Positions 24,960 through 33,189 are shown, counted from the stretch's first letter. The stretch: 43,489 nt of DNA from CAG-390 sp964522215 (GCA_964522215.1 CAZFVR010000013.1:1-43489); one strand, 5' to 3'. The notes: generated by a model not told the origin, from the sequence alone. Translations and numbers: made by a program.

Positions 24960-24988
24960 ATTATATCACGCCTGAGTGGTTTTTTCAA
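24960..24988 (-). promoter_or_regulatory. Promoter of the mgtC pair
   Basis: Minus strand TTGAAA (24983-24988), 17-bp spacer, TATAAT (24960-24965). Confidence 0.8.
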
Positions 24989-25028
24989 GACCGCATTGTT
25001 AATTTTCTGCTTATTTCGGCTTAAATAC

Positions 25029-25057
25029 TTGATTTTGTGACCGATTCGGTGTATTAT
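25029..25057 (+). promoter_or_regulatory. Promoter of the S66 peptidase transcript
   Basis: TTGATT (25029-25034), 17-bp spacer, TATTAT (25052-25057). It is the only good promoter in the 560-bp gap 24834-25392 on this strand, which makes the leader about 330 nt long. Confidence 0.7.
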
Positions 25058-25063
25058 TATAGA

Positions 25064-25392
25064 AGAGTGATCGGCGGATATAATTTGGACTCGAAAAAAT
25101 GATGGATTATAAGAGAGATCGCCGCACGGCGGAGAGCGATTTTGCCTCATCATCCGCCATGCTTTGAGTGCTTCTCGCGAACGTGTTTTGGAGACCTGCA
25201 CCGCATTTTGTCGCGAACACGACGGATGAGGAGGTAAGACCCGATCTTTGAGCAAGCAAAAATTCCACAATAAAATGCAAGCATTATTTAAAAGCTCAAA
25301 TGATCGCCGAGCGCGCAAGGGGATGTATCTCGCTTATAGCAGGGCGATCATCAAAATATCAATAATAAATTAAATTTACGGAGGACATCGAC
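25064..25392 (+). promoter_or_regulatory. Long structured leader of the S66 peptidase gene
   Basis: About 330 nt of transcript precede the start codon. Visible structure: GGCGG/CCGCC pairings near 25070-25165; CCTCATCATCCG (25145-25156) complementary to CGGATGAGG around 25222-25230; repeated TCGCGAAC; and the terminal hairpin element at 25301-25350. A 22-codon open frame (ATG about 25099) without good RBS is present. An isolated AGGAGG at about 25229 has no well-spaced start. I do not recognise a known riboswitch or T-box. Confidence 0.45.
25271..25352 (+). repeat. Hairpin element shared with 42992-43067, copy 1
   Basis: A 43-nt conserved 5' part (three mismatches and one indel against copy 2) leads into the stem TGATCGCC (25301-25308)/GGCGATCA (25343-25350). 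The loop sequence differs between copies. It ends 40 nt before the S66 peptidase start codon. Confidence 0.7.
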
Positions 25393-26325
25393 ATGACGAC
25401 AAAAAAAGGTGGTCTTATACTTCCGCCGCGTTTGCAGAAAGGTGATGTGATCGGCATAGCATCGCCCAGCAGCATCCAAAAGCCGGAGCATATCGCACGT
25501 GTGACAGCGGTCATTGAAAAGCTTGGTTATCGTGCGCGTCCTGCGGCCAATATCTACTCGGACAGCTGGGGCTTTTTGGCCTCTGATACCGAGCGTGCCG
25601 AGGATATAAACTCGCTTATTCGCGACCCGGAGGTGAGGATGATAATGATAGGCGGCGGCGAGGGCTCGCCTGCCATCCCGCGGCTGCTTGACTATGATGC
25701 CATACGCAGTGACCCCAAGATATACTCAAGCTACAGCGACGGTACAACTATCCTTGGTGCCATTACCTCAAAGGTGGGGCTGGTGACCTATTACGGTCAG
25801 ACCGCCTCTGTATTCAGCGACCTGCGATATTATAACTACATGCAGTTTACAGAAAACTTTGTCAGCGGTAAGCATGAGCTTTTTGATCGAGATACCGAGT
25901 GGATACCGCTTCACGGCGGTGTGGGAGAGGGACGTCTTATCGGCGGCTACACCCGCAACTTTGCCATGATGCTGGGCAGCCCCAATTTCAGTTGGGATCC
26001 CACGGAGGACTACATTCTGTTTATCGAGGATCACGAAAAGTTCTCCCGCCTTGATGCCGTCAGCGAGTATCTTTCGGCAATATGGGAAAATCCCATCATG
26101 GAGCGCGTGCGCGGCTTTGTGTTTGGCTGTTATAACAGCGATCTCGTCCCGCCAGAGCCGCTTGCGGCACTGCTGAGGCTTATCGGTGAGCGGCACGGCA
26201 TTCCCGTGGTGTATACCGTGGATATAGGGCACGGCAGTCGCCACGGCATACTGCCTGTGGGCTGTCGCGTAAGACTTGACGGGCAGGATGCATCGCTCCG
26301 ATTCCTTGAGAGGACCATAAAATAA
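25393..26325 (+). CDS. S66-family LD-carboxypeptidase (LdcA/MccF-like)
   Basis: A 310-residue serine peptidase of family S66. Members trim the terminal D-Ala from muropeptide tetrapeptides during cell-wall recycling or hydrolyse microcin C-type toxins. The triad can be placed: Ser115 in SYSDGTT, Glu212 in FIEDHEKF and His280 in DIGHGSRHG, almost the positions known in LdcA. GDVIGIASPSS at the N-terminus is also typical. No signal peptide, so cytosolic. RBS GGAGG precedes ATG 25393. The sequence looks closer to the MccF branch by the YSDGTT context, but substrate is undecided. It is a single-gene unit ended by a terminator. Confidence 0.88.
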   Translation: MTTKKGGLILPPRLQKGDVIGIASPSSIQKPEHIARVTAVIEKLGYRARPAANIYSDSWGFLASDTERAEDINSLIRDPEVRMIMIGGGEGSPAIPRLLDYDAIRSDPKIYSSYSDGTTILGAITSKVGLVTYYGQTASVFSDLRYYNYMQFTENFVSGKHELFDRDTEWIPLHGGVGEGRLIGGYTRNFAMMLGSPNFSWDPTEDYILFIEDHEKFSRLDAVSEYLSAIWENPIMERVRGFVFGCYNSDLVPPEPLAALLRLIGERHGIPVVYTVDIGHGSRHGILPVGCRVRLDGQDASLRFLERTIK

Positions 26326-26328
26326 AAA

Positions 26329-26365
26329 AATACCACCGAGGGATAATGTGCCCTCGGTGGTATTT
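26329..26365. terminator. Bidirectional terminator between the S66 and CD1247-like genes
   Basis: AATACCACCGAGGG (from 26329) and CCCTCGGTGGTATTT (to 26365) form a 14-bp stem with A/T tails on both sides, between convergent genes. Confidence 0.85.
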
Positions 26366-26386
26366 CAGCTGCAGGGGGCGGGGGGA

Positions 26387-26749
26387 TCATTCCTCCTCGC
26401 CGTCCTCCTCGTCTTCCTCATCCTCGTCAAAGCAGGGATGCGCGCAGTCACAGCAATTAAAATCGCAGTCCTCGCAGTCCTCGTAGTCCTCGCAATCGCA
26501 GCAGTCGTCATCACAGCAATCGCACTCGTCGCCGTAGATGTCGCTCTCAACGGAGCCAAGGTCCTCGTCCAGCTCCTCGATATAGTCGTTGAGGTATTCA
26601 AGATCCTCATCGATCTCGCCAACTGCCTTGGTAACATCGCCGAGCAGGTCGATGATAGCGGAGAGCAGTTTGCCCTCGGCTGTGGTCTTATCGATATTAA
26701 GACCCTCGGCAAGACCCGAAAGGTATGCGGCCTTTTCGCTAAGTTTCAT
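26387..26749 (-). CDS. CD1247-like acidic, Cys-rich protein
   Basis: A 120-residue protein. The N-terminal half (EKAAYLSGLAEGLNID, then a helix with VGEIDEDLEYLNDYIEELD) matches the conserved CD1247 N-terminal domain of Clostridia, likely a coiled-coil. The second half is extreme: runs of Asp/Glu mixed with closely spaced Cys (DECDCCDDDCCDCEDY), ending in an almost pure Asp/Glu tail. Such a tail could bind metal ions or basic partners, but no function is known. It follows efp by 49 nt on the same strand and is probably cotranscribed. The RBS is AGGT about 9 nt from ATG 26749. Confidence 0.75.
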   Translation of the reverse strand: MKLSEKAAYLSGLAEGLNIDKTTAEGKLLSAIIDLLGDVTKAVGEIDEDLEYLNDYIEELDEDLGSVESDIYGDECDCCDDDCCDCEDYEDCEDCDFNCCDCAHPCFDEDEEDEEDGEEE

Positions 26750-26798
26750 TTTTATATACCTGACCTTTTTATTGTTGATCCCGTGTATGGCTAAGCCA

Positions 26799-27356
26799 TC
26801 AAGCGCGGGAGAGATACTCGCCTGTGCGAGTGTCGATCTTGATCACGTCGCCGCGGTCGATAAAGAGCGGGACCTTGATCTCGGCACCTGTCTCAAGGGT
26901 TGCGGGCTTGAGGGTGTTGGTGGCGGTGTTGCCTGCAAAGCCGGGATCGGTATCAACGACCTCAAGCTCAACGAATGTGGGGGGCTCAACGTTGAAGACC
27001 TTGCCCTTGTAGGAGACGAGCTTGCACATCATCTCTTCCTTAACGAACTTAAAGGAATCGGGCAGGGACTCTTTGTTAAGGGGAGTCATATCAAAGGACT
27101 CCATGTCCATAAAGTAGTAAAGGTCTCCGTCGTTGTAGGAGTACTGCATATCCTTTCTTTCGATATATGCACTGTCAAACTTATCTGTGGGGCTAAAGGT
27201 CTTTTCAACCACGCCGCCTGTGATAACGTTTTTAAGTTTGGTGCGGACGAATGCCGCGCCCTTTCCGGGTTTTACGTGCTGAAACTCGATCACCTGGTAG
27301 ACGCTGCCGTCCATTTCAAAGGTGATGCCGTTTTTAAAATCACCGGCAATTACCAT
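26799..27356 (-). CDS. efp: Elongation factor P
   Basis: A 185-residue EF-P that rescues ribosomes stalled at polyproline. It has the three-domain length of the family. The domain I loop that points to the peptidyl-transferase centre reads KPGKGAAF with Lys32 at the tip. Domain III signature IKVPLFIDRGDVIKIDTRTGEY is intact. No modification enzymes (EpmABC, YmfI) are nearby. ATG 27356 is preceded by GGAGG. The gene is read from the promoter at 27409-27437, divergent from feoAB, with the CD1247-like gene behind it. Confidence 0.96.
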   Translation of the reverse strand: MVIAGDFKNGITFEMDGSVYQVIEFQHVKPGKGAAFVRTKLKNVITGGVVEKTFSPTDKFDSAYIERKDMQYSYNDGDLYYFMDMESFDMTPLNKESLPDSFKFVKEEMMCKLVSYKGKVFNVEPPTFVELEVVDTDPGFAGNTATNTLKPATLETGAEIKVPLFIDRGDVIKIDTRTGEYLSRA

Positions 27357-27408
27357 AATATATACCTCCGTTGTGATTCGCCGCCGGGGCGGCCGATAGT
27401 TACACTAT

Positions 27409-27437
27409 ATTGTATAATATTTTTTGGAATTTTGCAA
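27409..27437 (-). promoter_or_regulatory. efp promoter
   Basis: Minus strand TTGCAA (27432-27437), 17-bp spacer, TACAAT (27409-27414). Confidence 0.75.
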
Positions 27438-27527
27438 TACCTTTTTTGAACTTCGCGGCGATTTTTTTCGTTATCGGGGCATTTTTTACGCTTTTTTTCG
27501 CATTTTTTCTTTTTTTCTCATATCCGA

Positions 27528-27556
27528 TTGACACCAACGGCCTTGTATGCTATAAT
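27528..27556 (+). promoter_or_regulatory. feoAB promoter and leader
   Basis: TTGACA (27528-27533), 17-bp spacer, TATAAT (27551-27556). Transcription starts near 27563, leaving a leader of about 125 nt. TGCATC...GATGCA with inner GCCC/GGGC forms a hairpin, and CTCC (near 27663) can pair with the RBS GGGAG. This could affect translation but I recognise no known class. Confidence 0.8.
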
Positions 27557-27688
27557 TATTCTGTAGGTATTTGTGCTTGCAGGTGCCTCGCAACAATTAA
27601 AATCGATGCATCAAAGCCCCACTCTCTGTGCGGGCGGGATGCAATAGACTGTCGCGGGCTGTCTCCGGCGGCGGTCGGGAGTTGTAAT

Positions 27689-27922
27689 ATGACACTGGAT
27701 GATCTGTCCGTTGGGCAAAGCGCGGTAATAAAGAGCGTTGGCGGCGAGGGGGCTTTGCGCCTGCGCCTGCTTGATATGGGGCTTATACCGCGCACCCGCG
27801 TTGGCCTTATAAAGGTAGCGCCGCTTGGAGATCCCAAGGAGATCTCGGTACGCGGCTATGTTTTGACCCTCCGCCGCGAGGATGCGGCAAAGATAGAGCT
27901 TGATGGGGGTACACTGCAATGA
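27689..27922 (+). CDS. feoA: FeoA, ferrous iron transport accessory protein
   Basis: A 77-residue cytosolic SH3-like protein required with FeoB for Fe2+ uptake. The pattern LSVGQSAVIKSVGGEG, then LRLRLLDMGLIPRTRV and an ending VRGYVLTLRREDAAKIEL, is typical of FeoA. The open frame extends far upstream, but ATG 27689 has GGGAG 7 nt before it and gives the family length. Its stop overlaps the feoB start (ATGA). Confidence 0.93.
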   Translation: MTLDDLSVGQSAVIKSVGGEGALRLRLLDMGLIPRTRVGLIKVAPLGDPKEISVRGYVLTLRREDAAKIELDGGTLQ

Positions 27923-29925
27923 CCTTTGCTTTGGCGGGCAACCAAAACTGCGGTAAGACCACTCTTTTTAATGCGCTTACAGGCTCAAATCAGCATGTGG
28001 GCAACTTTCCCGGCGTTACGGTGGATCAAAAATCCGGCGAGATACGCGGCCACCGCGGCACGAGCGTGGTCGATCTGCCCGGTATCTATTCCATCCGTCC
28101 ATACACGCAGGAGGAGATAGTCTCCCGCGATTTTATAATCGACGGCAAGCCTGACGGTATAATAAACATAGTTGATGCAACAAATATAGAGCGCAATCTT
28201 TATCTTACCCTGCAGCTGCTCGAGCTGCGCATTCCAACCGTCATAGCGCTTAATATGATGGATGAGGTGCGCTCCGGCGGCGGCTCGGTGGATATTAAAA
28301 GGATGAGTGAGATGCTGGGCGTGCCGGTAGTTCCGATCAGCGCGGCAAAGGGAGAGGGCGTCTCCGAGCTTGCCAACCGAATAGTGGAAACAGCCAAGGC
28401 GCGTCACCTGCCCGCAGTGTATGATTTTTGCGGGGACGGCCCGGTGCATCGCTGTATACATGCCACCGCGCACGTGGTGGAGGATCACGCCAAGGCCGCA
28501 GGGATATCACCGCGCTTTTGCGCCACCAAGCTCATTGAGGGCGACCATGACATGGAGCGGCGGCTTGAGCTTCACCAAAACGAGCTTGAGATGATAGAGC
28601 ATTCGGTGGTGGAGATGGAGACCGAGACCGGCTTTGACCGCAATGCGGCGCTGGCCGATATGCGCTACGCGTTTATCGAGCGCGTGGTGGAGACATCGGT
28701 AGTTAAGCCGCACGAAAGTCGCGAGCGGCGGCGCAGTGAGACACTTGACCGCGTCCTTACCGGTAAATATACGGCGATACCGGTGTTTATCGGCATAATG
28801 CTGTTGGTGTTTTGGCTGACATTTGATGTTATCGGGCAAAATCTATCCGATCTGCTCTCGTTGGGCATCGATGCGCTGACCCTGCTGGTCGGGCGTGCGC
28901 TCACCGCGTACGGCATCAATGATGTGGTGTACAGCTTGGTGATCGACGGTGTGTTTGCGGGAGTTGGCAGTGTGCTCAGCTTCCTGCCGATAATCGTTAC
29001 CCTGTTCTTCTTCCTTTCGATCCTGGAGGACACGGGCTACATGGCGCGTATTGCCTTTGTTATGGATAAGCCGCTTCGTAAGCTGGGGCTTTCCGGGCGC
29101 AGCTTTGTGCCTATGCTCATCGGCTTTGGATGTACCGTGCCCGCCATTATGGCAACGCGCACGCTGTCATCGGATCGCGACCGCAAAATGACCATCCTTT
29201 TGACCCCTTATATGAGCTGCTCGGCAAAGATAGCGATATATTCCGTCTTTGTAAACGCGTTTTTCAAGAACTATCGCGCACTGGTAATGGTGGGGCTTTA
29301 CCTTGGCGGCATCGTACTGTCTATCCTGGTGGCGGTGATACTAAAGCATACAGTTTTCCGCGGTCAGCCCGTGCCGTTCGTTATGGAGCTGCCAAATTAT
29401 CGTTTCCCATCGCCGCGCAGTGTATTCATGCTGCTGTGGGAAAAGGCAAAGGATTTTCTTGAGCGTGCCTTTACCGTGATCTTTGCGGCAACGGTGATCA
29501 TATGGTTCCTTACCACCTTTGATACCCGCCTGAATGTTGCCGCCGACAGCTCGGGTAGTCTTTTGGCGCTCATCGGCAGGTTTATTGCGCCCGCTTTCCG
29601 CCCGCTCGGCTTTGGCGATTGGCGCGTGGTGACCTCGCTCATCTCCGGCTTCTCGGCAAAGGAGGCGGTGGTCAGCACCATGACCGTCCTGCTCGGCACG
29701 AACACAGCAAACCTCGGCGGTGTGCTTGGCGGACTGTTCACTCCCATATCCGCCATCAGCTTTTTGTCGTTCACACTGCTATATACCCCCTGCATTGCCG
29801 CAGTGGCGGCCATAAAACGCGAGCTTGGGTCGCGGCTGGCAACTATCGGAGTGGTCATAATGCAGTGCGGCGTGGCTTGGGTAGTAAGTTTTGCAATTTA
29901 CAACCTTTTAAATTGCATTTTCTGA
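27919..29925 (+). CDS. feoB: FeoB, ferrous iron transporter
   Basis: A 668-residue Fe2+ transporter. The N-terminal G domain has G1 GNQNCGKTT (about 7-15), G3 DLPG and G4 NMMDE. A helical guanine-dissociation-like domain follows. The membrane domain contains two gate motifs typical of FeoB, including GFGCTVPAIMATRTL and SGFSAKEAVVSTM, with Cys in the first gate. The start overlaps feoA by 4 nt, indicating coupling. The feoB-associated gene is 91 nt downstream. Regulation by an iron-type DtxR repressor is likely but not shown. Confidence 0.96.
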   Translation: MTFALAGNQNCGKTTLFNALTGSNQHVGNFPGVTVDQKSGEIRGHRGTSVVDLPGIYSIRPYTQEEIVSRDFIIDGKPDGIINIVDATNIERNLYLTLQLLELRIPTVIALNMMDEVRSGGGSVDIKRMSEMLGVPVVPISAAKGEGVSELANRIVETAKARHLPAVYDFCGDGPVHRCIHATAHVVEDHAKAAGISPRFCATKLIEGDHDMERRLELHQNELEMIEHSVVEMETETGFDRNAALADMRYAFIERVVETSVVKPHESRERRRSETLDRVLTGKYTAIPVFIGIMLLVFWLTFDVIGQNLSDLLSLGIDALTLLVGRALTAYGINDVVYSLVIDGVFAGVGSVLSFLPIIVTLFFFLSILEDTGYMARIAFVMDKPLRKLGLSGRSFVPMLIGFGCTVPAIMATRTLSSDRDRKMTILLTPYMSCSAKIAIYSVFVNAFFKNYRALVMVGLYLGGIVLSILVAVILKHTVFRGQPVPFVMELPNYRFPSPRSVFMLLWEKAKDFLERAFTVIFAATVIIWFLTTFDTRLNVAADSSGSLLALIGRFIAPAFRPLGFGDWRVVTSLISGFSAKEAVVSTMTVLLGTNTANLGGVLGGLFTPISAISFLSFTLLYTPCIAAVAAIKRELGSRLATIGVVIMQCGVAWVVSFAIYNLLNCIF

Positions 29926-29954
29926 TTGAAATATGCGCAAAAATGTGCTATAAT
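29926..29954 (+). promoter_or_regulatory. Promoter directly behind feoB
   Basis: TTGAAA (29926-29931), 17-bp spacer, TATAAT (29949-29954). The box starts on the base after the feoB stop and would drive the small FeoB-associated gene separately. Confidence 0.7.
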
Positions 29955-30016
29955 AATGTGCGGGATGCAGATCTGTTGATTCTGCGCCCGCATATTGATT
30001 TGAGGGAGGTAAGCCT

Positions 30017-30253
30017 ATGGGCATTGGCGATTATATTTTGATCGGTGCGGTGGCGGCGGCGCTTGGTGCGGCTATCGGTCACACTATAAAAAAGCGGCGG
30101 CGCGGCGACTATGGTTGCGGCGGCTGTATGGGCGATTGCTCCGCTTGCATGCATGCTTCCTGCCTCGGCGAGCGCAAAGGGGATCGGGGAGCGCAAAACG
30201 CAGCGAGTACTGATGTCGGCGGATCCCAGGCAGGCGATACCCCCAACAAATAA
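30017..30253 (+). CDS. FeoB-associated Cys-rich membrane protein
   Basis: A 78-residue protein with one N-terminal transmembrane helix (about 6-23), a basic stop-transfer stretch (KKRRRG) and a Cys cluster CGGCMGDCSACMHASC. This is the organisation of the FeoB-associated small proteins found behind feoB in many Firmicutes. The Cys cluster may handle iron at the membrane, though this is unproven. GGGAGG precedes ATG 30017. It has its own promoter in addition to any feoB read-through. Confidence 0.8.
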   Translation: MGIGDYILIGAVAAALGAAIGHTIKKRRRGDYGCGGCMGDCSACMHASCLGERKGDRGAQNAASTDVGGSQAGDTPNK

Positions 30254-30335
30254 TAAAACATATTTAAATAAACGATCCCTGCGGATCGAGAAAAATCGAT
30301 AAAACCAAAATAAACCCAAAACGGAGAAAAAAACA

Positions 30336-31190
30336 GTGTACAAGATACTAAAAAAAGAGGTGCTGAACCCCACCGTCACGCTAATGGAGGTAGAAGCACC
30401 GCTTGTTGCCCGCCGTGCAGAGGCCGGGCAGTTTATAATATTGCGTGTGGACGAGGATGGCGAGCGCATTCCCCTGACCATTGCGGGCTTTGACCGCACG
30501 GCGGGTTGGGTGCGGATAATCTTTCAAACGGTCGGTGCAACCACTGCGGCACTTGCAGAGCTTGGCGCGGGCGACTATATCGCCGATCTTGCAGGTCCTC
30601 TCGGTCGCGCGACAGAGACGGACGGTCTGCGGCGGGTCTGCGTTATCGGTGGCGGCGTTGGGTGTGCCATCGCACTGCCGATAGCCGAAAAGCTGCATGC
30701 CGCGGGGTGCCACGTGACCTCCATCGTCGGATTCCGCTCAAAGGATCTGGTGATACTTGAGGATGAATTTCGCGCGGCCTCCGACCGCTTCGAGCTGGTC
30801 AGTGATGACGGCAGTGTGGGGCGGCGCGGCAATGTTTGCATGCCGCTTGATGAGCTTTTGGCATCCGGCGAGCGTTTTGACATGATATTTGCCATCGGTC
30901 CGCTGATCATGATGAAATTTGCGGTGGCCTCGGCTCGTCCCTACAGCGTGCCTGTCACCGTCTCAATGAACCCCATAATGATAGACGGCACCGGCATGTG
31001 CGGCGGTTGCCGACTTACGCTTATCGAGGACGGGCGGCGTGTGGTACGCTTTGCCTGTGTTGACGGACCTGATTTTGACGGCTATGCCGTGGATTTTGAT
31101 GAAGCGATGTGCCGCGGCGGCATCTATCGCACAGCAGAGCGGCATGCGTATGAGAGCCGTTGCAATCTTTTGGGAAAGGCGGGTGTTTGA
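30336..31190 (+). CDS. nfnA: NfnA, ferredoxin-NADP+ oxidoreductase subunit alpha
   Basis: A 284-residue FAD/NAD-binding reductase. With NfnB it forms the electron-bifurcating NADH-dependent ferredoxin:NADP+ oxidoreductase of anaerobes, or the related sulfide dehydrogenase. It has a flavin domain (about 1-95, with RIPLTIAGFDR), NAD-binding VIGGGVGCAIALPIAEKL (about 103-120) and a C-terminal [2Fe-2S] region with Cys in MCGGC and FACVDGP. GTG 30336 is used as start, with CGGAG about 9 nt upstream. The next gene begins 2 nt after the stop codon. Confidence 0.9.
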   Translation: MYKILKKEVLNPTVTLMEVEAPLVARRAEAGQFIILRVDEDGERIPLTIAGFDRTAGWVRIIFQTVGATTAALAELGAGDYIADLAGPLGRATETDGLRRVCVIGGGVGCAIALPIAEKLHAAGCHVTSIVGFRSKDLVILEDEFRAASDRFELVSDDGSVGRRGNVCMPLDELLASGERFDMIFAIGPLIMMKFAVASARPYSVPVTVSMNPIMIDGTGMCGGCRLTLIEDGRRVVRFACVDGPDFDGYAVDFDEAMCRGGIYRTAERHAYESRCNLLGKAGV

Positions 31191-31191
31191 G

Positions 31192-32604
31192 ATGGCAAAG
31201 CCCAATATGGAGCTCAAAAAAACTCCCATGCCGCAGCTCGCGCCCGATGTACGTGCGCACTGCTTTGAGGAGGTCGCACTCGGATATTCCGATGCGGAGG
31301 CGCAAAACGAGGCAGCGCGTTGCCTCAATTGTAAAAACCCCGCATGTGTCGGGGGATGTCCGGTAGGTGTTAAGATACCAAACTTTATCGCAAAGCTTCG
31401 CGATGGAGATATTGACGGTGCGTTTGCCGTTATCAGTAAGGATTCAAGCCTGCCCGCTGTTTGCGGTCGCGTTTGCCCGCAGGAATCGCAATGCGAGGCG
31501 CGTTGTGTGCGCGGCATCAAGGGCGAGCCGGTAGGCATAGGCAGGCTTGAGCGATACGTGGCGGATCGCCATGCCGCCGCGGGCGGCAAGGTCGAACGTC
31601 CTGCCTCAAACGGAATGCGCGTGGCGGTAGTCGGCTCGGGTCCCTCCGGGCTTACCTGCGCGGGTGATCTCGCACGCGCGGGCTTTGCGGTCACCGTGTT
31701 TGAGGCACTGCACACGCCGGGCGGCGTTTTGATGTACGGTATCCCGGAGTTCCGTTTGCCAAAATCGATAGTTCAGCGGGAGGTGGATCAGCTCCGCGCA
31801 CTTGGTGTTGAATTTATGACAAATACCATCATCGGCAAAACGCTGACGGTGGATGATCTTTTCGCCGATGGCTATCGCGCCGTTTATATCGGCTCGGGTG
31901 CGGGGCTTCCCATGTTTATGGGCATACCCGGCGAGGGGCTTTGCGGTGTTTATTCGGCAAACGAATACCTTACACGCGCCAATCTTATGGGCGCGTACAG
32001 GGCGGATTCCAAAACGCCCATCATGCGCGGCGGCCGCGTGGCGGTAGTAGGCGGCGGCAATGTCGCCATGGATGCGGCTCGCACTGCTCTCCGTCTTGGC
32101 GCGGAGCGCGTTATGATAGTCTATCGCCGCTCGGAGGCCGAGCTGCCCGCCCGCCGTGAGGAGGTAGAGCATGCAATGGAGGAGGGTGTGGAGTTCCACT
32201 TCCTTTGCAACCCCACCGAGGTGCTGGGTCATGTAACAGAGGATAGGCGCGATCCAAAATACGGCTTTGTGCGCTCTCTCCGCTGCGTTAAAATGGAGCT
32301 TGGCGAGCCTGACGAGCGCGGCCGTCGCCGTCCGCGTACGGTGGAGGGGAGCGAGTTTGAGCTTGAGGCCGACACCGTTATAATGGCTCTCGGCACAACG
32401 CCCAATCCGCTGATACGTTCTACCACCGAGGGGCTTGAGGTCAACCAGCGCGGCTGCATCGTGATCGATGAGGCAAGCGGCAGGACATCGCGCGACGGTG
32501 TTTACGCCGGCGGCGATGCCGTGACGGGCGCGGCTACCGTTATCTCCGCCATGGGCGCGGGCAAGCACGCCGCCCGTGCGATCATCGAAAGCCTTAGACA
32601 ATGA
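31192..32604 (+). CDS. nfnB: NfnB, bifurcating oxidoreductase subunit beta (GltD-like)
   Basis: A 470-residue iron-sulfur flavoprotein of the glutamate-synthase small-subunit family. Two clusters of Cys near the N-terminus (RCLNCKNPACVGGCP; CGRVCPQESQCEARC) bind [4Fe-4S] centres. FAD-binding VVGSGPSGLTCAGDLARAG and NADPH-binding VVGGGNVAMDAARTALRLG follow. Lack of a partner GltB large subunit and the adjacent NfnA argue for Nfn rather than glutamate synthase. ATG 31192 is preferred; the frame is open 51 codons upstream inside nfnA. It couples NADH, NADPH and ferredoxin pools. Confidence 0.9.
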   Translation: MAKPNMELKKTPMPQLAPDVRAHCFEEVALGYSDAEAQNEAARCLNCKNPACVGGCPVGVKIPNFIAKLRDGDIDGAFAVISKDSSLPAVCGRVCPQESQCEARCVRGIKGEPVGIGRLERYVADRHAAAGGKVERPASNGMRVAVVGSGPSGLTCAGDLARAGFAVTVFEALHTPGGVLMYGIPEFRLPKSIVQREVDQLRALGVEFMTNTIIGKTLTVDDLFADGYRAVYIGSGAGLPMFMGIPGEGLCGVYSANEYLTRANLMGAYRADSKTPIMRGGRVAVVGGGNVAMDAARTALRLGAERVMIVYRRSEAELPARREEVEHAMEEGVEFHFLCNPTEVLGHVTEDRRDPKYGFVRSLRCVKMELGEPDERGRRRPRTVEGSEFELEADTVIMALGTTPNPLIRSTTEGLEVNQRGCIVIDEASGRTSRDGVYAGGDAVTGAATVISAMGAGKHAARAIIESLRQ

Positions 32605-32625
32605 TCATAAAGAAAGTGGCGCTTG

Positions 32626-33099
32626 ATGAAATTAAAAAACAGCGATGGTAAACATAACGGCTCAAGGCTATACAATGTGTTGTTTCCGCTTTGGATGCTG
32701 ATGCTCTTCCCGCAAATGTGGGCAATAGTCTTGCCGGGTAACTTTATTATCGATAGCTTGGTGCTGGTCGCTGCCATGTTCGCCCTAAAGATAGCCGATA
32801 AAAGGAGTTTTTACAAGCGGCATATACTAAAGATCTTTGCCTTTGGCTTGATCTCTGACCTTGTGGGCGCCGCCTATATCCTGCTTTTGTGGATCTGGGC
32901 ACCGCAGATCATCACATGGGGAGATGAGCTGTATCTCACGATCCCCGCGCTCGTTATATCTGCCGTGTGTATCTTTATTTTCGGTTACTTTGCAACGTTT
33001 AAAAAGTCGGTGCGGGCAGAGAAACTGCGGCTCTCGCTCATATTTGCCATCGTTACGGCACCGTATACCTTTTTGGTGCCGTCAAGCTGGCTGTATTGA
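32626..33099 (+). CDS. Four-helix membrane protein of unknown function
   Basis: A 157-residue protein with about four hydrophobic segments (approximately 13-34, 35-48, 62-84 and 98-121) plus a hydrophobic C-terminal stretch ending PYTFLVPSSWLY. Charged loops between segments are rich in Lys/Arg, which suggests inside positioning. No family is recognised. It begins 21 nt after nfnB and may be read with it, although the RBS (AAAG) is weak. A terminator follows at 33148. Confidence 0.7.
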   Translation: MKLKNSDGKHNGSRLYNVLFPLWMLMLFPQMWAIVLPGNFIIDSLVLVAAMFALKIADKRSFYKRHILKIFAFGLISDLVGAAYILLLWIWAPQIITWGDELYLTIPALVISAVCIFIFGYFATFKKSVRAEKLRLSLIFAIVTAPYTFLVPSSWLY

Positions 33100-33147
33100 A
33101 TCTAAAAATATAAAATGAAAGCGTGTGCCGTGATCTGGCGGCATAAG

Positions 33148-33189
33148 AAATATCCCCATGGGGCTGTATACAGTCCCGTGGGGATATTT
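33148..33189. terminator. Bidirectional terminator before tpiA
   Basis: AAATATCCCC... and ...GGGGATATTT form a long stem (33148-33189) with two internal mismatches. It separates convergent units. Confidence 0.85.

Noticed and set aside
25099..25170. 22-codon open frame as a leader peptide of the S66 gene
   Set aside because: No convincing RBS, and no run of a single regulatory codon that would suggest attenuation.
27410..27688. N-terminal extension of FeoA
   Set aside because: The upstream part overlaps the divergent efp promoter and the feoAB promoter, so it precedes the transcription start. ATG 27689 has an RBS and gives family length.
27563..27688. feoA leader as a NiCo/Fe2+ riboswitch
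   Set aside because: The leader has a stem-loop and possible RBS pairing, but the conserved junction sequences of the NiCo family could not be matched.
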